A stretch of 19,139 bases of DNA from Zygnema cylindricum (lineage: Eukaryota > Streptophyta > Zygnematophyceae > Zygnematales > Zygnemataceae): positions 1 through 19,139 of the forward strand of contig JBBHKE010000572.1 in the NCBI GenBank assembly GCA_037447655.1. Direction: 5' to 3'. Shown here piece after piece: positions 9,296 to 17,997 of the stretch. The translations under genes and the position numbers were made by a program. Under the pieces are notes generated by a model. The model was not told the origin of the DNA and ran no database searches. It saw only the letters and a program-made list of their open reading frames with translations. Each line of letters begins with the position of its first letter. Within the stretch, counting starts at the first letter, position 1.

Positions 9296-9844
9296 CATAG
9301 TTCAAAAGTAGGTGAAAGTAGGCCCATACAATATGCCTATTGTACGTAAAACCTACAATACGACCTTAAGACCAATAATGTATTGGCTGCAAAATGAAAT
9401 AAAATAGTATTAGGGTTGAGATGCACATCGATCGATAGAGAATTAAACGTCATGTCTAAATTCTGAAAAACATTCGAACAAAAAAAAAAAATTTTGTAAG
9501 TTTTGAGGTGTTTTTTATTTAAACTGTCAGATTTGAACAATCGGACGGTCGCTGATCAAAGTAGCGATCTAAGAAGATCACATGAAAAACCCATAACACA
9601 ACTTACCACAGGACTATCTGTCATATTAGTGGTTGCAATTTTGAACGTCCGCGTGTTTTAGTTTACTAAAAAAAATCGTCCGGCAACTTGCGTTGTACTA
9701 TAATCTTACGTCAGATTCGGACTTTCGTACAGGGGTGTGTACAACGCACACACAAAGACAGTATGCTTCATCTCCGCGAGTTTTGTGCCAAAATTTGTGA
9801 GCTTACCAAAAGCCTACCATAAAAGCGCCTACTTTTGAACTATG
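9296..9844 (+). mobile_element. hAT-type MITE, full-length copy (549 bp) next to the hAT element
   Basis: It starts CATAGTTCAAAAGTAGG and ends CCTACTTTTGAACTATG, and is colinear with the 544-bp copy at 4527. Its flanks are GTTCATAG (left, 9288-9295) and GTTCAAAA (right, 9845-9852), a 6/8 TSD. It starts exactly 8 bp after the right end of the hAT element, so the two insertions used the same target octamer one after the other, or moved together. Confidence 0.85.
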
Positions 9845-10804
9845 GTTCAAAAGTATGCGTTTTTTGGTGGGACCTTTGGTCGCCACCTTTATCGTCTGTT
9901 GTGTTATGGGATTTTCATGTGATCTTCTTAGATCGCTACTTTGACTAGCGACCATCCGATGGTCCGAATCTGGCGGTGTAAATAATTTTTTTTGGTCCAA
10001 ATGTTTTAATTGGTCCAATTTGTGGTCCGAATGTTTTAATTAGTCAGAATAGGTTTGAATACAGTAGAAATTAATGGTCCGTTTAAATTATTTTATAGGT
10101 CTAAATAGAAATATAGAAAGAAGCCGAGGCAGTCTACTTTAACTTCTCTCTCCAACTCTCAAACCTGTCGCAGTCATTGATAGTTCGGAGAGGGAGCTAG
10201 AGCCATGGCTACCTAGGCTATCCAGAGGTTTACTGGAAATATGTATTAGTTAAGGGATTATTTACTAAAACGATATGTGCCGGCCACAGGATTCAATCCT
10301 GGTAGCCTTAACCGTTAAGTCTTTAGCTAGAGTTACGTACTATATGGTTTGATTTTAACTTATACTTTAACAAGTAGGATAATTCATTTAACTGATACTA
10401 TTTACAGGATACATAGAATTAGTAATGTAAAGTACGGATTGTGGTACGGATAAATAAACGATTACCGCGCATTTGTTTTTTTAGCGAAACGAATACCGCG
10501 CAGGTATTTATAATGGCTACGATTAAATGTAAATTTAATCGGACGGCCGGAATGAACGCCGAGATCGCGAAAGAGAATTTCGGCGGTTTGTGGTCATCGC
10601 CACGTCGGATGACACGTGGCGAAATTACATTGAATCGTGGTATCTCTGGAGATTACGACACTGAATCGGGATATGACATGTGTCGACATTTAGGCCATGT
10701 CGTACAATGTCCGTAAAAAAATTACACCGGCAACTGTACTTTTGTGTACGAAAGTGGAATATGATTGGTTCCGTACATCAGTAGATAGAGTCTGTGAGAG
10801 AGAT

Positions 10805-10876
10805 AGGACTTAGAAAAATTAGGAGATAGGATCCTCTCTCAGGACTTAGAAAAATTAGGAGATAGGATCCTCTCTC
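10805..10876 (+). repeat. Perfect 36-bp tandem duplication in LTR copy A
   Basis: Positions 10805-10840 and 10841-10876 are identical. The unit starts AGGACTTAGAAAAATTAGG and ends with CCTCTCTC. The duplication is absent from copy B at the matching place. It is probably replication slippage, and no function is evident. Confidence 0.9.
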
Positions 10877-10897
10877 CCAGAGAGCTTTTGTACAAAA

Positions 10898-11117
10898 GGT
10901 CAACTTTGACCCTCCATAACCTATTGCTTAGGGGAGCAAATTCAGAGATTCTTTTTGCTATCGACTTAGAGGAGTCTTGCCTTTACAAGGGTGAAGGTGG
11001 TCAGAGTTATTTTCTGCCAGGGCGGCAGTGGTTCTTGTTGAAACACAAAGGGATGAGGGTTATCCTAGAGGCTTCTTGGAAGTTGTCCACTTTGAGGAAT
11101 TATGGAGGTCTCAGAGT
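10898..11117 (+). promoter_or_regulatory. Leader hairpin array, copy A
   Basis: Six hairpins in a row: GGTCA-ACTT-TGACC (10898-10911), TTGCTT-AGGG-GAGCAA (10924-10939), GACTT-AGAG-GAGTC (10963-10976), CCTTTAC-AAGG-GTGAAGG (10980-10997), CTGCC-AGGGC-GGCAG (11014-11028), and ACTTTGAG/CTCAGAGT (11089-11117), whose 13-nt loop contains the gag ATG. The positions correspond to those of copy B at a constant offset of about 2402 bp. Stems differ by compensatory or wobble changes. The likely place of action is the retrotransposon RNA leader (packaging, dimerisation or translation), which is inference. Confidence 0.6.
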
Positions 11118-11210
11118 TTCAAATAAAATAAAGGTCTTAAGGTCATATTGTATGTTTTGCATACAACTGGCATATTATATGGGCCACTTTTCACCTACTT
11201 TTGAACTATG

Positions 11211-12499
11211 CTATGAAGACATCTTTGCATCATAAAAAGGTCCGTACCCGCTAACACCATATCTGACAATGCGCATGGAAATGCTGCTTGCTAATCAATC
11301 TATAGGATAAACCATCAAGGTACAAAAGGGTTTTGAAAAAAAAAACACTTGTAAGACTACAAAAGCCAAAGGAGACTAAGGGCAGTTTCCCATGTGCTAA
11401 AGTTACAGTTGTTTTCTATCGTTTTCCTTTATTACTTAGAAAAAAACGAGAAAATTAGCAGCCGTAAGAAAAATTTGAAATGACCACCGTACAAGTTGCG
11501 TTACCTTCGAACTTTATATTTACTAGAGCTTGTCGTCTAGCGCGATGCAGTTTGTTGTCTAGCGCGTTTTGACCCACTTTCGCGTCCTTTTAGCTCATCA
11601 TCAAACTTTTCATAAAATCACCTCACAAGGTGATTTTAAACAAAGTTCCGTGCTGTGAACAAATGTGCAGATGATGTCGACGCGTCGGAAGTTTTTGACA
11701 TTTTTTTGTGCGCGGAGTACCAAAAAACAAACCCAATGTACACTTATAGCATTTGCGTGACGTTTTACCGTGCGCCTTTCTCTGTATAAGGGTCGTGGAG
11801 CGAACTCGGCCAACGGACCCATTTTGCAAAAGTGAAGTCTGTGAAAGTGGCCCTATCTCTCTCACTCTCCCGTTACCGCGTCTATCTCACAATTCTTACA
11901 ATGAAAAAGGTCAAGAATGGTATCGAATGAAAGATCTCTAAAAACGATTTTTTTTTACTATCTTTGGACGTATTTTGATGGTAAGTAGAGTGAAAGAGGC
12001 CAAAAAACACAACTGAGAAACCATAGTGGAAAGTTTTAGAATTTGTGACGTCGGCGCTGTGAAAATTGAGCGTGACGTCAAAATGTCACAAACCCTAAAC
12101 ATCTCTAATGTCAAATGTAACTAGATGCCTACAACCATCACTACTTTGTAAACATCATCAATTATCATAAGTTTTGACGTTGTCTACCACCGTCACAAAT
12201 TACACCCACGTCTACACCCATCACTATAATTCAAGAGTTTATTGTGGTACATCGGAATGCTCTAAAATAAGCATAGAGAATCTTCGCTAAAAAACAAAGT
12301 TACAAGACTAAGTTTTAGTAACATGGGAAAGTTCCTTAAGGCAAAGAAAAAAAACGAACAAGCAAAAGCTAACAAAAATAGCTACCAAAAACTAAACAAG
12401 ATGACTATACACAAAGGGAAAACCTACAATACATGACGCCTCACAACTTTAACAAACTAAAGTCCACACCCTCAAAAATCGTGGATGTGCACTAGATCC
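11211..12499. other. Unassigned stretch, no supportable gene
   Basis: Short open frames only, none recognisable. It contains a perfect 10-bp-stem hairpin, TAAAATCACC/GGTGATTTTA with a 6-nt loop, at 11613-11638, and two GTCTAGCGCG words about 27 bp apart (near 11533 and 11560). The 12050-12240 part is rich in CATCACTA/GTCACAAA-type words. It may be decayed transposon sequence, but I cannot name it. The border with the copia LTR at about 12500 is uncertain. Confidence 0.35.
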
Positions 12500-13503
12500 A
12501 TTGGTGAAAGATTTGGGAGGCCCCATCTATCATTCCCCATGGTGCTTGTGTTGTAAAGGGGTATTTTATATTCTAGTTCTTTTGTTCATGGTCTCACTGC
12601 AGTCCTCATACTTGTCGTAGTCACTGAGGACAGACAAGCAGCCATGGCTACCTTGAACAAACATAGAAGACAAGCTGAGAAAGACGGGGGACAACCCTGC
12701 GCAAAAGATAGGCGGTCAAATGTGGGATTTGATCCAATGACCTCCGGATGACCGCCGTACGGATTAACCGTTCGCCTTATCTGATAGGTCTTGTAGAAAG
12801 CAATACATGTATATGGTGCAATATTTATTTAAACATGAAGGACGCAATATATTTCATTTAACTACTTACAAGACAAACTGAACATAGAGATTTATCGGGT
12901 CGCACGAAATCCGGACCGCACGGAATTTACGAAACGACATTTAAATTCAACGGAATAAATCAAATGTCAGGATCAGATGGAACGGCTAACAAATGAGTCA
13001 ATGTACTGGAGTGAATTTTTGGCGGTTTACGAAGCAGATGTGGACGGATGACACGTGGTAAGATATGATTGGAGAGCGGATATCGCGGGGTAAGCAACTA
13101 TGGCTCAAGAGCTGACACGCGTCAGCGGAGCCGCCATGCCGTACTATGAATATACAAGAAGTATATCGGTACCTGTACCTTCGTGTACCTTAGAGTCTTG
13201 TGATTGGCTAGGTACACTAGTAGTTGGCTTAGAGAAGGAGCTTAAGACTTAGAAATGGTTAGTTTTTGCCTCTCACCTAGAGTGCATTTGTATTTATAGA
13301 CCATCTTTGGTCAGCCATAACTTAATGCTCAGGTGAGCAAATTTTAGTGATTCTTTTTGTTGCGGACTCAGGGGAGTCTACGCTACACAGGGGTGTAGTT
13401 TGTCAGATTTTTTGTGTGCCAGGGTGGCACTTATTCATTCCCAAAGTCAAAAGTGCAAATGCTATCCTAGAGGCTTCATATAAGCTGGAGATTCTGTGTA
13501 CCA
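12500..13503 (+). promoter_or_regulatory. 5' LTR and leader of copia 1 (copy B)
   Basis: It is related to 10166-11101 (copy A) over about 900 bp and leads straight into the gag ATG at 13504-13506. A TATA-like TATTTATAG lies at 13291-13299, so transcription probably starts near 13320, giving a leader of roughly 180 nt. Upstream, on the minus strand, TAAGGCGAACGG (12768-12779) and GGATCAAATCCC (12724-12735) look like Pol III A and B boxes with tRNA-like 44-nt spacing; copy A keeps a related but shorter pair. The exact LTR ends and primer-binding site are not resolved. Confidence 0.5.
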
Positions 13504-13519
13504 ATGGAGGTCACAGAAT
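13299..13519 (+). promoter_or_regulatory. Leader hairpin array, copy B
   Basis: Hairpins: GACCA-TCTT-TGGTC (13299-13312), TGCTC-AGGT-GAGCA (13326-13339), GACTC-AGGG-GAGTC (13365-13378), CTACAC-AGGG-GTGTAG (13383-13398), GTGCC-AGGGT-GGCAC (13416-13430), and ATTCTGTG/CACAGAAT (13491-13519) with the gag ATG in its 13-nt loop. Every one has a counterpart in copy A with different stem bases but retained pairing. The first hairpin overlaps the end of the TATA-like box, so it may lie just before the RNA start. Confidence 0.62.
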
Positions 13520-14680
13520 TACAGTTCATGGGCCCACCCTCTAGGGTGCCCATTTTCAATGGAACAAGGTTCATTTTACTAGGAAACCATGATGAGGTGT
13601 GCATTCTTTGAAAAACGGTTCTGGGGCATTGTGAGTGGTCGTGTGCGTCGGCCATCCGCAAAATTGGGATTTCCACCAGGGTTTAGAGGTATTGGGATTT
13701 CCACCAGGGTTTTGAGGTTCTCGATTCACTGGAGGATTTACGGGGGTAGAGGTGGTACAGGATGTTGGAGAAAGCATCGTGTCGGACACAGAGAAAGAGA
13801 AGGGGAAAGAGAAACTCACACCGATGGTTGCGCGATAGGTTTCGGTGGCAGATGTTTACAAAAACGAGGCAAATGATACCAAAATCTGGGATTTTAACTA
13901 TACCGTGGCGACTTATTTTATTCTCGGGCGTCTCACTCAAGCAGTGGCTACTCCTCGTCTTCATGTGGACAAGGCGAACGAGTTGTGGGAGGCTCTTGTT
14001 AACATTTACAAGAATAGTATGATTCAGCAGCAGAAGCTAGCAGATCAGAAGGTACAGACATATGTGTACAAATGGGGAAAGATGTTAGATTTTTGTAATG
14101 ACTTGGTCGAGTTATTTATGGAGTTGGAGAGTGTAGGCAAAAGGGAGACCAAGAAAGAGAAGGTGAATATTTTGTTGATGAAACTCTCTGATGATTATGA
14201 AAAATTTGCTTATAGGGTTCAGGACTTGCCAGATCATCGATGTATCTGAAACTCCGTTGTGGGAAAGATTTTGGTTTGGGAAAACACAATTGAGATTCCG
14301 AGAGGAGGAAAGAGTGTTCAAGTATTGGCTACTGGAACTAATTGGGAGGAAAAGGATTCCAAGAAACCTTATAGAAACTTTGGTGGAGGAGGAAGATGAA
14401 ATCAATCAGTCGGATCTGGATCAAGGCCTCCAAAGGGGCTTTGTCACTTTTATAAGAAACTAGGACATAACATGACGATGTGTACTAAACTAACGGAGCT
14501 AAGATTAAAATAGGAGCAGATGAAAAAGCCAATCGCAGGTAAGAAAAATGCATTTGTGGCAACACAAGTTATCGGAGAGGATTCCGATGAGGACGATGGA
14601 GAACTCTTTCTCAACGAGGAGCTGGAGGTGAAATGTGAGAGATGTGAAGGATGCCAAAGTGTGCTTTTGGTGGAGTAAAA
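13504..14680 (+). pseudogene. copia 1 gag, frameshifted
   Basis: The start codon is ATG 13504-13506. The N-terminus contains GPPSRVPIFNGTRF, the usual gag entry motif. Another frame then gives FEKRFWGIVSGRVRRP (from about 13607), followed by a disrupted part with a 28-bp tandem repeat. A third frame at 13845-14249 encodes the UBN2-type gag core (VDKANELWEALVNIYKNS and a basic, helical remainder). Near 14442-14483 a zinc knuckle remains, CHFYKKLGHNMTMC, with Tyr in place of the second Cys, so zinc binding is doubtful. An in-frame TAG follows near 14511. It would form the virus-like particle coat if intact. Confidence 0.72.
13663..13718 (+). repeat. 28-bp tandem duplication in gag (27/28 identical)
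   Basis: The units at 13663-13690 and 13691-13718 both start ATTGGGATTTCCACCAGGG and differ at one base. Because 28 is not a multiple of three, the duplication by itself shifts the gag frame. Confidence 0.85.
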
Positions 14681-14697
14681 GATGCTCCAAATGAAGG

Positions 14698-17188
14698 ATG
14701 GATTATTTATTCAAAGCCTCTATGCATATCTGTAGAGAAAAACCATTGTTCACCAAAATGAGAAAGATCCCTACTGTAAAGATAGAGTATGGGGATGGAA
14801 TAATAGTAACCACTAATTTAGTGGGATTTGTGGATCTGAGAGTTTTAGATGATGGTGAGACATGCATAATTATTTTCTCGAATGTTGTTTTTATTCCAGA
14901 GTTGAACAAAATCTTATCTCTACGTCGGTCTTAGATGATAAGGGTTTTGAGACTAGTACTAAGAAAGGAGTCTTTGTTGCTAACTATGAGAATGAAGTGT
15001 ACTTCACAGCTAAAATGGGGAGCCAATGAATGTTTAGGCTGAATATGAGTAGTATAAAGATAGGGGGGTACTATGCCGGTGTAAGTGATTTGATGACGTG
15101 GCATAAAAGATTTGGACATGTGCATCTAGATAGATTGAAAGAAATGAAGAAAATGGGGGTAGTTGAGGGAATACATTTTGGAGATAATGAGACCTTGGAT
15201 GATTGTAGTGGATGTGCTCAAGGAAAGGCCCATAGATTGCCTTTGCCAAAAACCACAACATATAAGGGTGAATAAGTCTTAGATCTAGTTCACACTGACA
15301 TATGGGGACGGGCCAAAGTGCCATCAGTTGGAGGGAAAATATTTATGCTTACTATCACTGATGATTGGTCTAGATACTCTAGAGTATATTTTTTGAAAAA
15401 CAAATCTGAGGCTTCGGCTTATTTAAAAAAGTATAATGTATGGAGTGAGAAGCTTCATGAGACACCTATCAAAAGAGTGAGGAGTGATAATGGGGAGGAA
15501 TACACTTCTAATGAGTTTGAGGATTTTTCGAAAAAGGAAGGGGTTTAACACCAAAAGACAGTTCCAAAGATCCCAAAACAAAATGGTGTAGCCGAGAGAC
15601 TGAATCGGACACTAAGTGATAGTAACCATAGTAAGTTGACAAAAAAAAAAGTTTTTGGGTAGAAGCTATGAATTGTGCCAATTATCTCAAAAATATAGTC
15701 CATACCTCGGCGGTAAAAGGACAAACACCTTATGAAAGATGGACCGAGAGAAAACCTAACATTTCACGTTTAAAGGTGTTTAGAAGTCAAGTGTTTAGGC
15801 TAAAAAAAGAAAAATCTGATTGGAAGTTAGATGCAAGGGCAAAGTCGGGATACTTACTTGGGTATGATGAAAATGTAAAGGGATATAGAGTTTATGATCT
15901 CGGAAGAGAAGACATAATTCTAGTAAAACACTTAGTACTCCTAGATGAAGGAAAGTCCATAGATCCCTTTAAATGCACTAAACCGGTCAGAATTAGAATT
16001 GAATCCGAAAATAAGTTAGATTTGGATTCTTCTAACCAAACTCAGGTTCAGCCTGACCTTGCAGGGAAGAGGAAATATCGATCAAGAGTGACCCTCTCTT
16101 AGAGTCACAACTTCCAATTCAAACCGAGGTAGCAAACAGGGAAAGACCGGAAATGGATGTTGAATGTCTGGATATGGACTCCTCGGGTAGGGGAGAAGAT
16201 GAAGTCATTCCGAGAAATCCGAGATTACCCTCCATCCCAGCATCAGAGTTTGAAGGAGGAAGGAGAAGCAGCAAGAGACTTCAAGAGAGACAAGTGAACA
16301 ACAAGGTAACTAAGCTGTCACATTTGAGCGAACCCCAGACTTACTCGGAGGCAATTAATAGTCCGGAAAGTGGTAGATGGGTGACAGCCATTAATGATGA
16401 GATGGCTTCCATTATAGAAGCAAACACATGGGAGTTCGTGGATTGTCCTCCGGACAGAAGGCCGATAGGATGTAAGTGGGTATTTAAGTTGAAACTCAAT
16501 CCGAATAACACTATTGAACGATACAAGGCCACATTAGTAGCAAAAGGGTTCACACACAAGGACGGAATCGATTATGAGGAGACCTTCGCTCCGGTTGTTA
16601 GATTTCCCTAATTCCAAATTCTACTTAGTCTAGCGGCAGCGGAAGACATGCAAGTGCACCAGATGAACATCAAAACCGCTTTCTTACACAAAGAATTAGA
16701 AAAAAGATATTCATGCGACAGTCGGAAGGACTTGTGGAGAAAAGAGAAGGAAGTAAGGTGTGCAAATTGATAAAGTCCCTTTACAGAATAAAGCAAGTTC
16801 CACGCCAATGGAACAAGAAGCTGGACGAGTTTTTGACAAGCTTAGGATATATCCGAATAATTTCAGATCATTCCATCTATCTATTTGAAGATGAGGAAGG
16901 TATAATTTTCATTGCCATATATGTTGATGATTTAGTTGTTTTCAGGAAATCAATGGGGAAAATTAATTGATTGAAGAAGGATCTAAAGAGTAGATTTGAA
17001 ATGAAACACTTGGGGGAAGCAAAGTATATTTTGGAAATTCAGATGGAGAGGGATATAGAGAAGAAAACAATTAGACTAATTCAAAAGGAAGCAATATGGA
17101 ATATGCTTGAAAATTTTCAAATGGATAAAGCAAATAATTTAATTCCAACGGACTTAACGTGAAATGGGGAGCTTGAAAGAGGGAGTCT
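14698..17188 (+). pseudogene. copia 1 pol: protease, integrase, reverse transcriptase; multiple breaks
   Basis: Protease remnant (14698-14934): downstream features such as VVFIPELNK remain, but the active-site DSG is replaced by a disturbed DYLFKASMH stretch. The GAG-pre-integrase zinc site (WHKRFGHVH and CSGCAQGKAHR) lies at about 15098-15240. The integrase keeps D (15297-15299), D (15486-15488) and E (15594-15596), a DD35E spacing, but has TAA at 15273-15275 and 15546-15548 and a frameshift at the ten-A run 15641-15650. Conserved integrase C-terminal sequence continues at 15668-16102. RT starts at about 16378 (GRWVTAINDEM, PIGCKWVFKLK, YKATLVAKGF), is broken after 16611 and near 16700, and continues with KSLYRIKQVPRQW and an intact YVDD at 16920-16931. 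TGA at 16968-16970 and TGA at 17160-17162 follow. RNase H is absent. Confidence 0.85.
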
Positions 17189-17997
17189 TGATATAAGATA
17201 ACGAGTTAGGGTTGTTTTTAGAAAGCTTTAGTCCTCTCTATGCCTCAACTGTGAGGGAGAGAGAGTTGTTCAGGACTTAAGTTATTTTTGGTTGAGTTAT
17301 GTTCAGTACTTACCAAAATTAGTATGACAGTGAGGTCGGGAGTTCATGGTTCATTCACACTTAGGACACGCATCGTCACTTGAGAGAAATGCCTGAGTAT
17401 GTCCTCCGTGGACGTACGGAAATTCGGTAGGACCTCGGGACTTTGTGAAGTCAATTCTACGGTGCCAAATCCTCTAATTAGACGACTGACAGCCGCCGCC
17501 AACAAATTCTGACGAAGCGTGACTAGATCACTTTCACTTTACGTCGTCTGAACTTCGGTGTAAATATTTGGTAGAACAAAAATTTTGTCTCAGTGAATTA
17601 GATGTTTAGTGTTGAGAATGTGGTTTATAACATACCTTCAACACACAGGTTTACTCACAATATTTGTTATGTTAGAATGTTAGATGTACGGTTGGAATGC
17701 CTCCGTACAGCTTAGTGTAGTTTCAATGTATAGAAGTAGGACTGTGTGAATTTGACTCATTAGGAACAAATTATATGAAAATTGTACACTCAGTTTTATG
17801 TAATTTCATTTCTAAATATCTCACAGATATAGGAGCACAATTAAGTGAAATTTTGTGTATATGTTCCTTTGTATGTTATCTATGTTGTGGTAAGTTGTTA
17901 AGACCATTGGGTTTCTTTACCGGAAGTTATAATCCGTTAAAGTTGTGGTTCAGTCATCGGTCATTGTGGAAGCTTCCTCTCTTGATTTGTTCTACAA
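17189..17997 (+). promoter_or_regulatory. Probable 5' LTR and leader of copia 2
   Basis: These are 809 bp of non-coding sequence between the end of copia 1 and the gag ATG at 17998. I see no copy of the leader hairpin array found in copia 1, and no second LTR in the window for comparison, so the LTR end and primer-binding site cannot be placed. A frame is open from 17775 in phase with gag, but residues before MTTVASSSSS look non-coding. Confidence 0.45.

Larger units (their letters stand above)
10052..11130 (+). mobile_element. Ty1/copia LTR plus leader fragment (copy A), truncated after the gag start
   Basis: From about 10166 to 11122 it is a diverged, almost gap-free relative of 12612-13524. 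Shared marks include GCCATGGCTACCT, the GGATGACACGTGG block, GATTCTTTTTG, TATCCTAGAGGCTTC and the gag start ATGGAGGTC. In copy A the gag frame begins at ATG 11102-11104, encodes MEVSEFQ, and then runs into the outer MITE within about 10 bp. It has no gag or pol and no clear 5-bp TSD, so it is not a clean solo LTR. It lies inside the outer MITE. Confidence 0.65.
6284..11210 (-). mobile_element. Outer MITE split by later insertions (nested stack)
   Basis: The left tip CATAGTTCAAAA is at 6284-6295 and the right end CCTACTTTTGAACTATG at 11194-11210. The pair is flanked by a perfect 8-bp TSD CTATGAAG (6276-6283 and 11211-11218), so both ends belong to one insertion. The body resumes at 9853 with GTATGCGTTTTTTGG, runs to about 10051, and resumes again at about 11131. 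The three pieces add up to about 290 bp and align in order with the reverse complement of the 306-bp MITE at 5922. The interruptions are the hAT element, a second MITE, and a copia leader fragment. Confidence 0.85.
12500..17188 (+). mobile_element. Ty1/copia retrotransposon 1, decayed and 3'-truncated
   Basis: The order is LTR/leader (about 12500-13503), gag (13504-about 14680), protease, integrase, then reverse transcriptase (to 17188). Integrase before RT defines Ty1/copia. Frames change at least five times and several in-frame stops are present. The RNase H domain and 3' LTR are missing: the sequence stops in the linker after RT, where a second copia element begins. The 5' boundary is not sharply defined. 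Confidence 0.8.

Noticed and set aside
10888-11235. 115-codon plus-strand frame
   Set aside because: It crosses the copia leader and the MITE junction and does not match the gag frame, so it is a chance frame.
12080-12110. AAACCCTAAA as a telomere-type repeat
   Set aside because: Only a single unit is present; no tandem array.
13571-13964. Minus-strand frames opposite gag
   Set aside because: They are antisense shadows of the gag region and show no domain.
17175-17188. Purine-rich AAAGAGGGAG as a polypurine tract of copia 1 followed by its own 3' LTR
   Set aside because: RNase H is missing, the following sequence does not resemble the 5' LTR at 12.5-13.5 kb, and the residues GELERGS fit the RT-RNase H linker better. 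It cannot be excluded.
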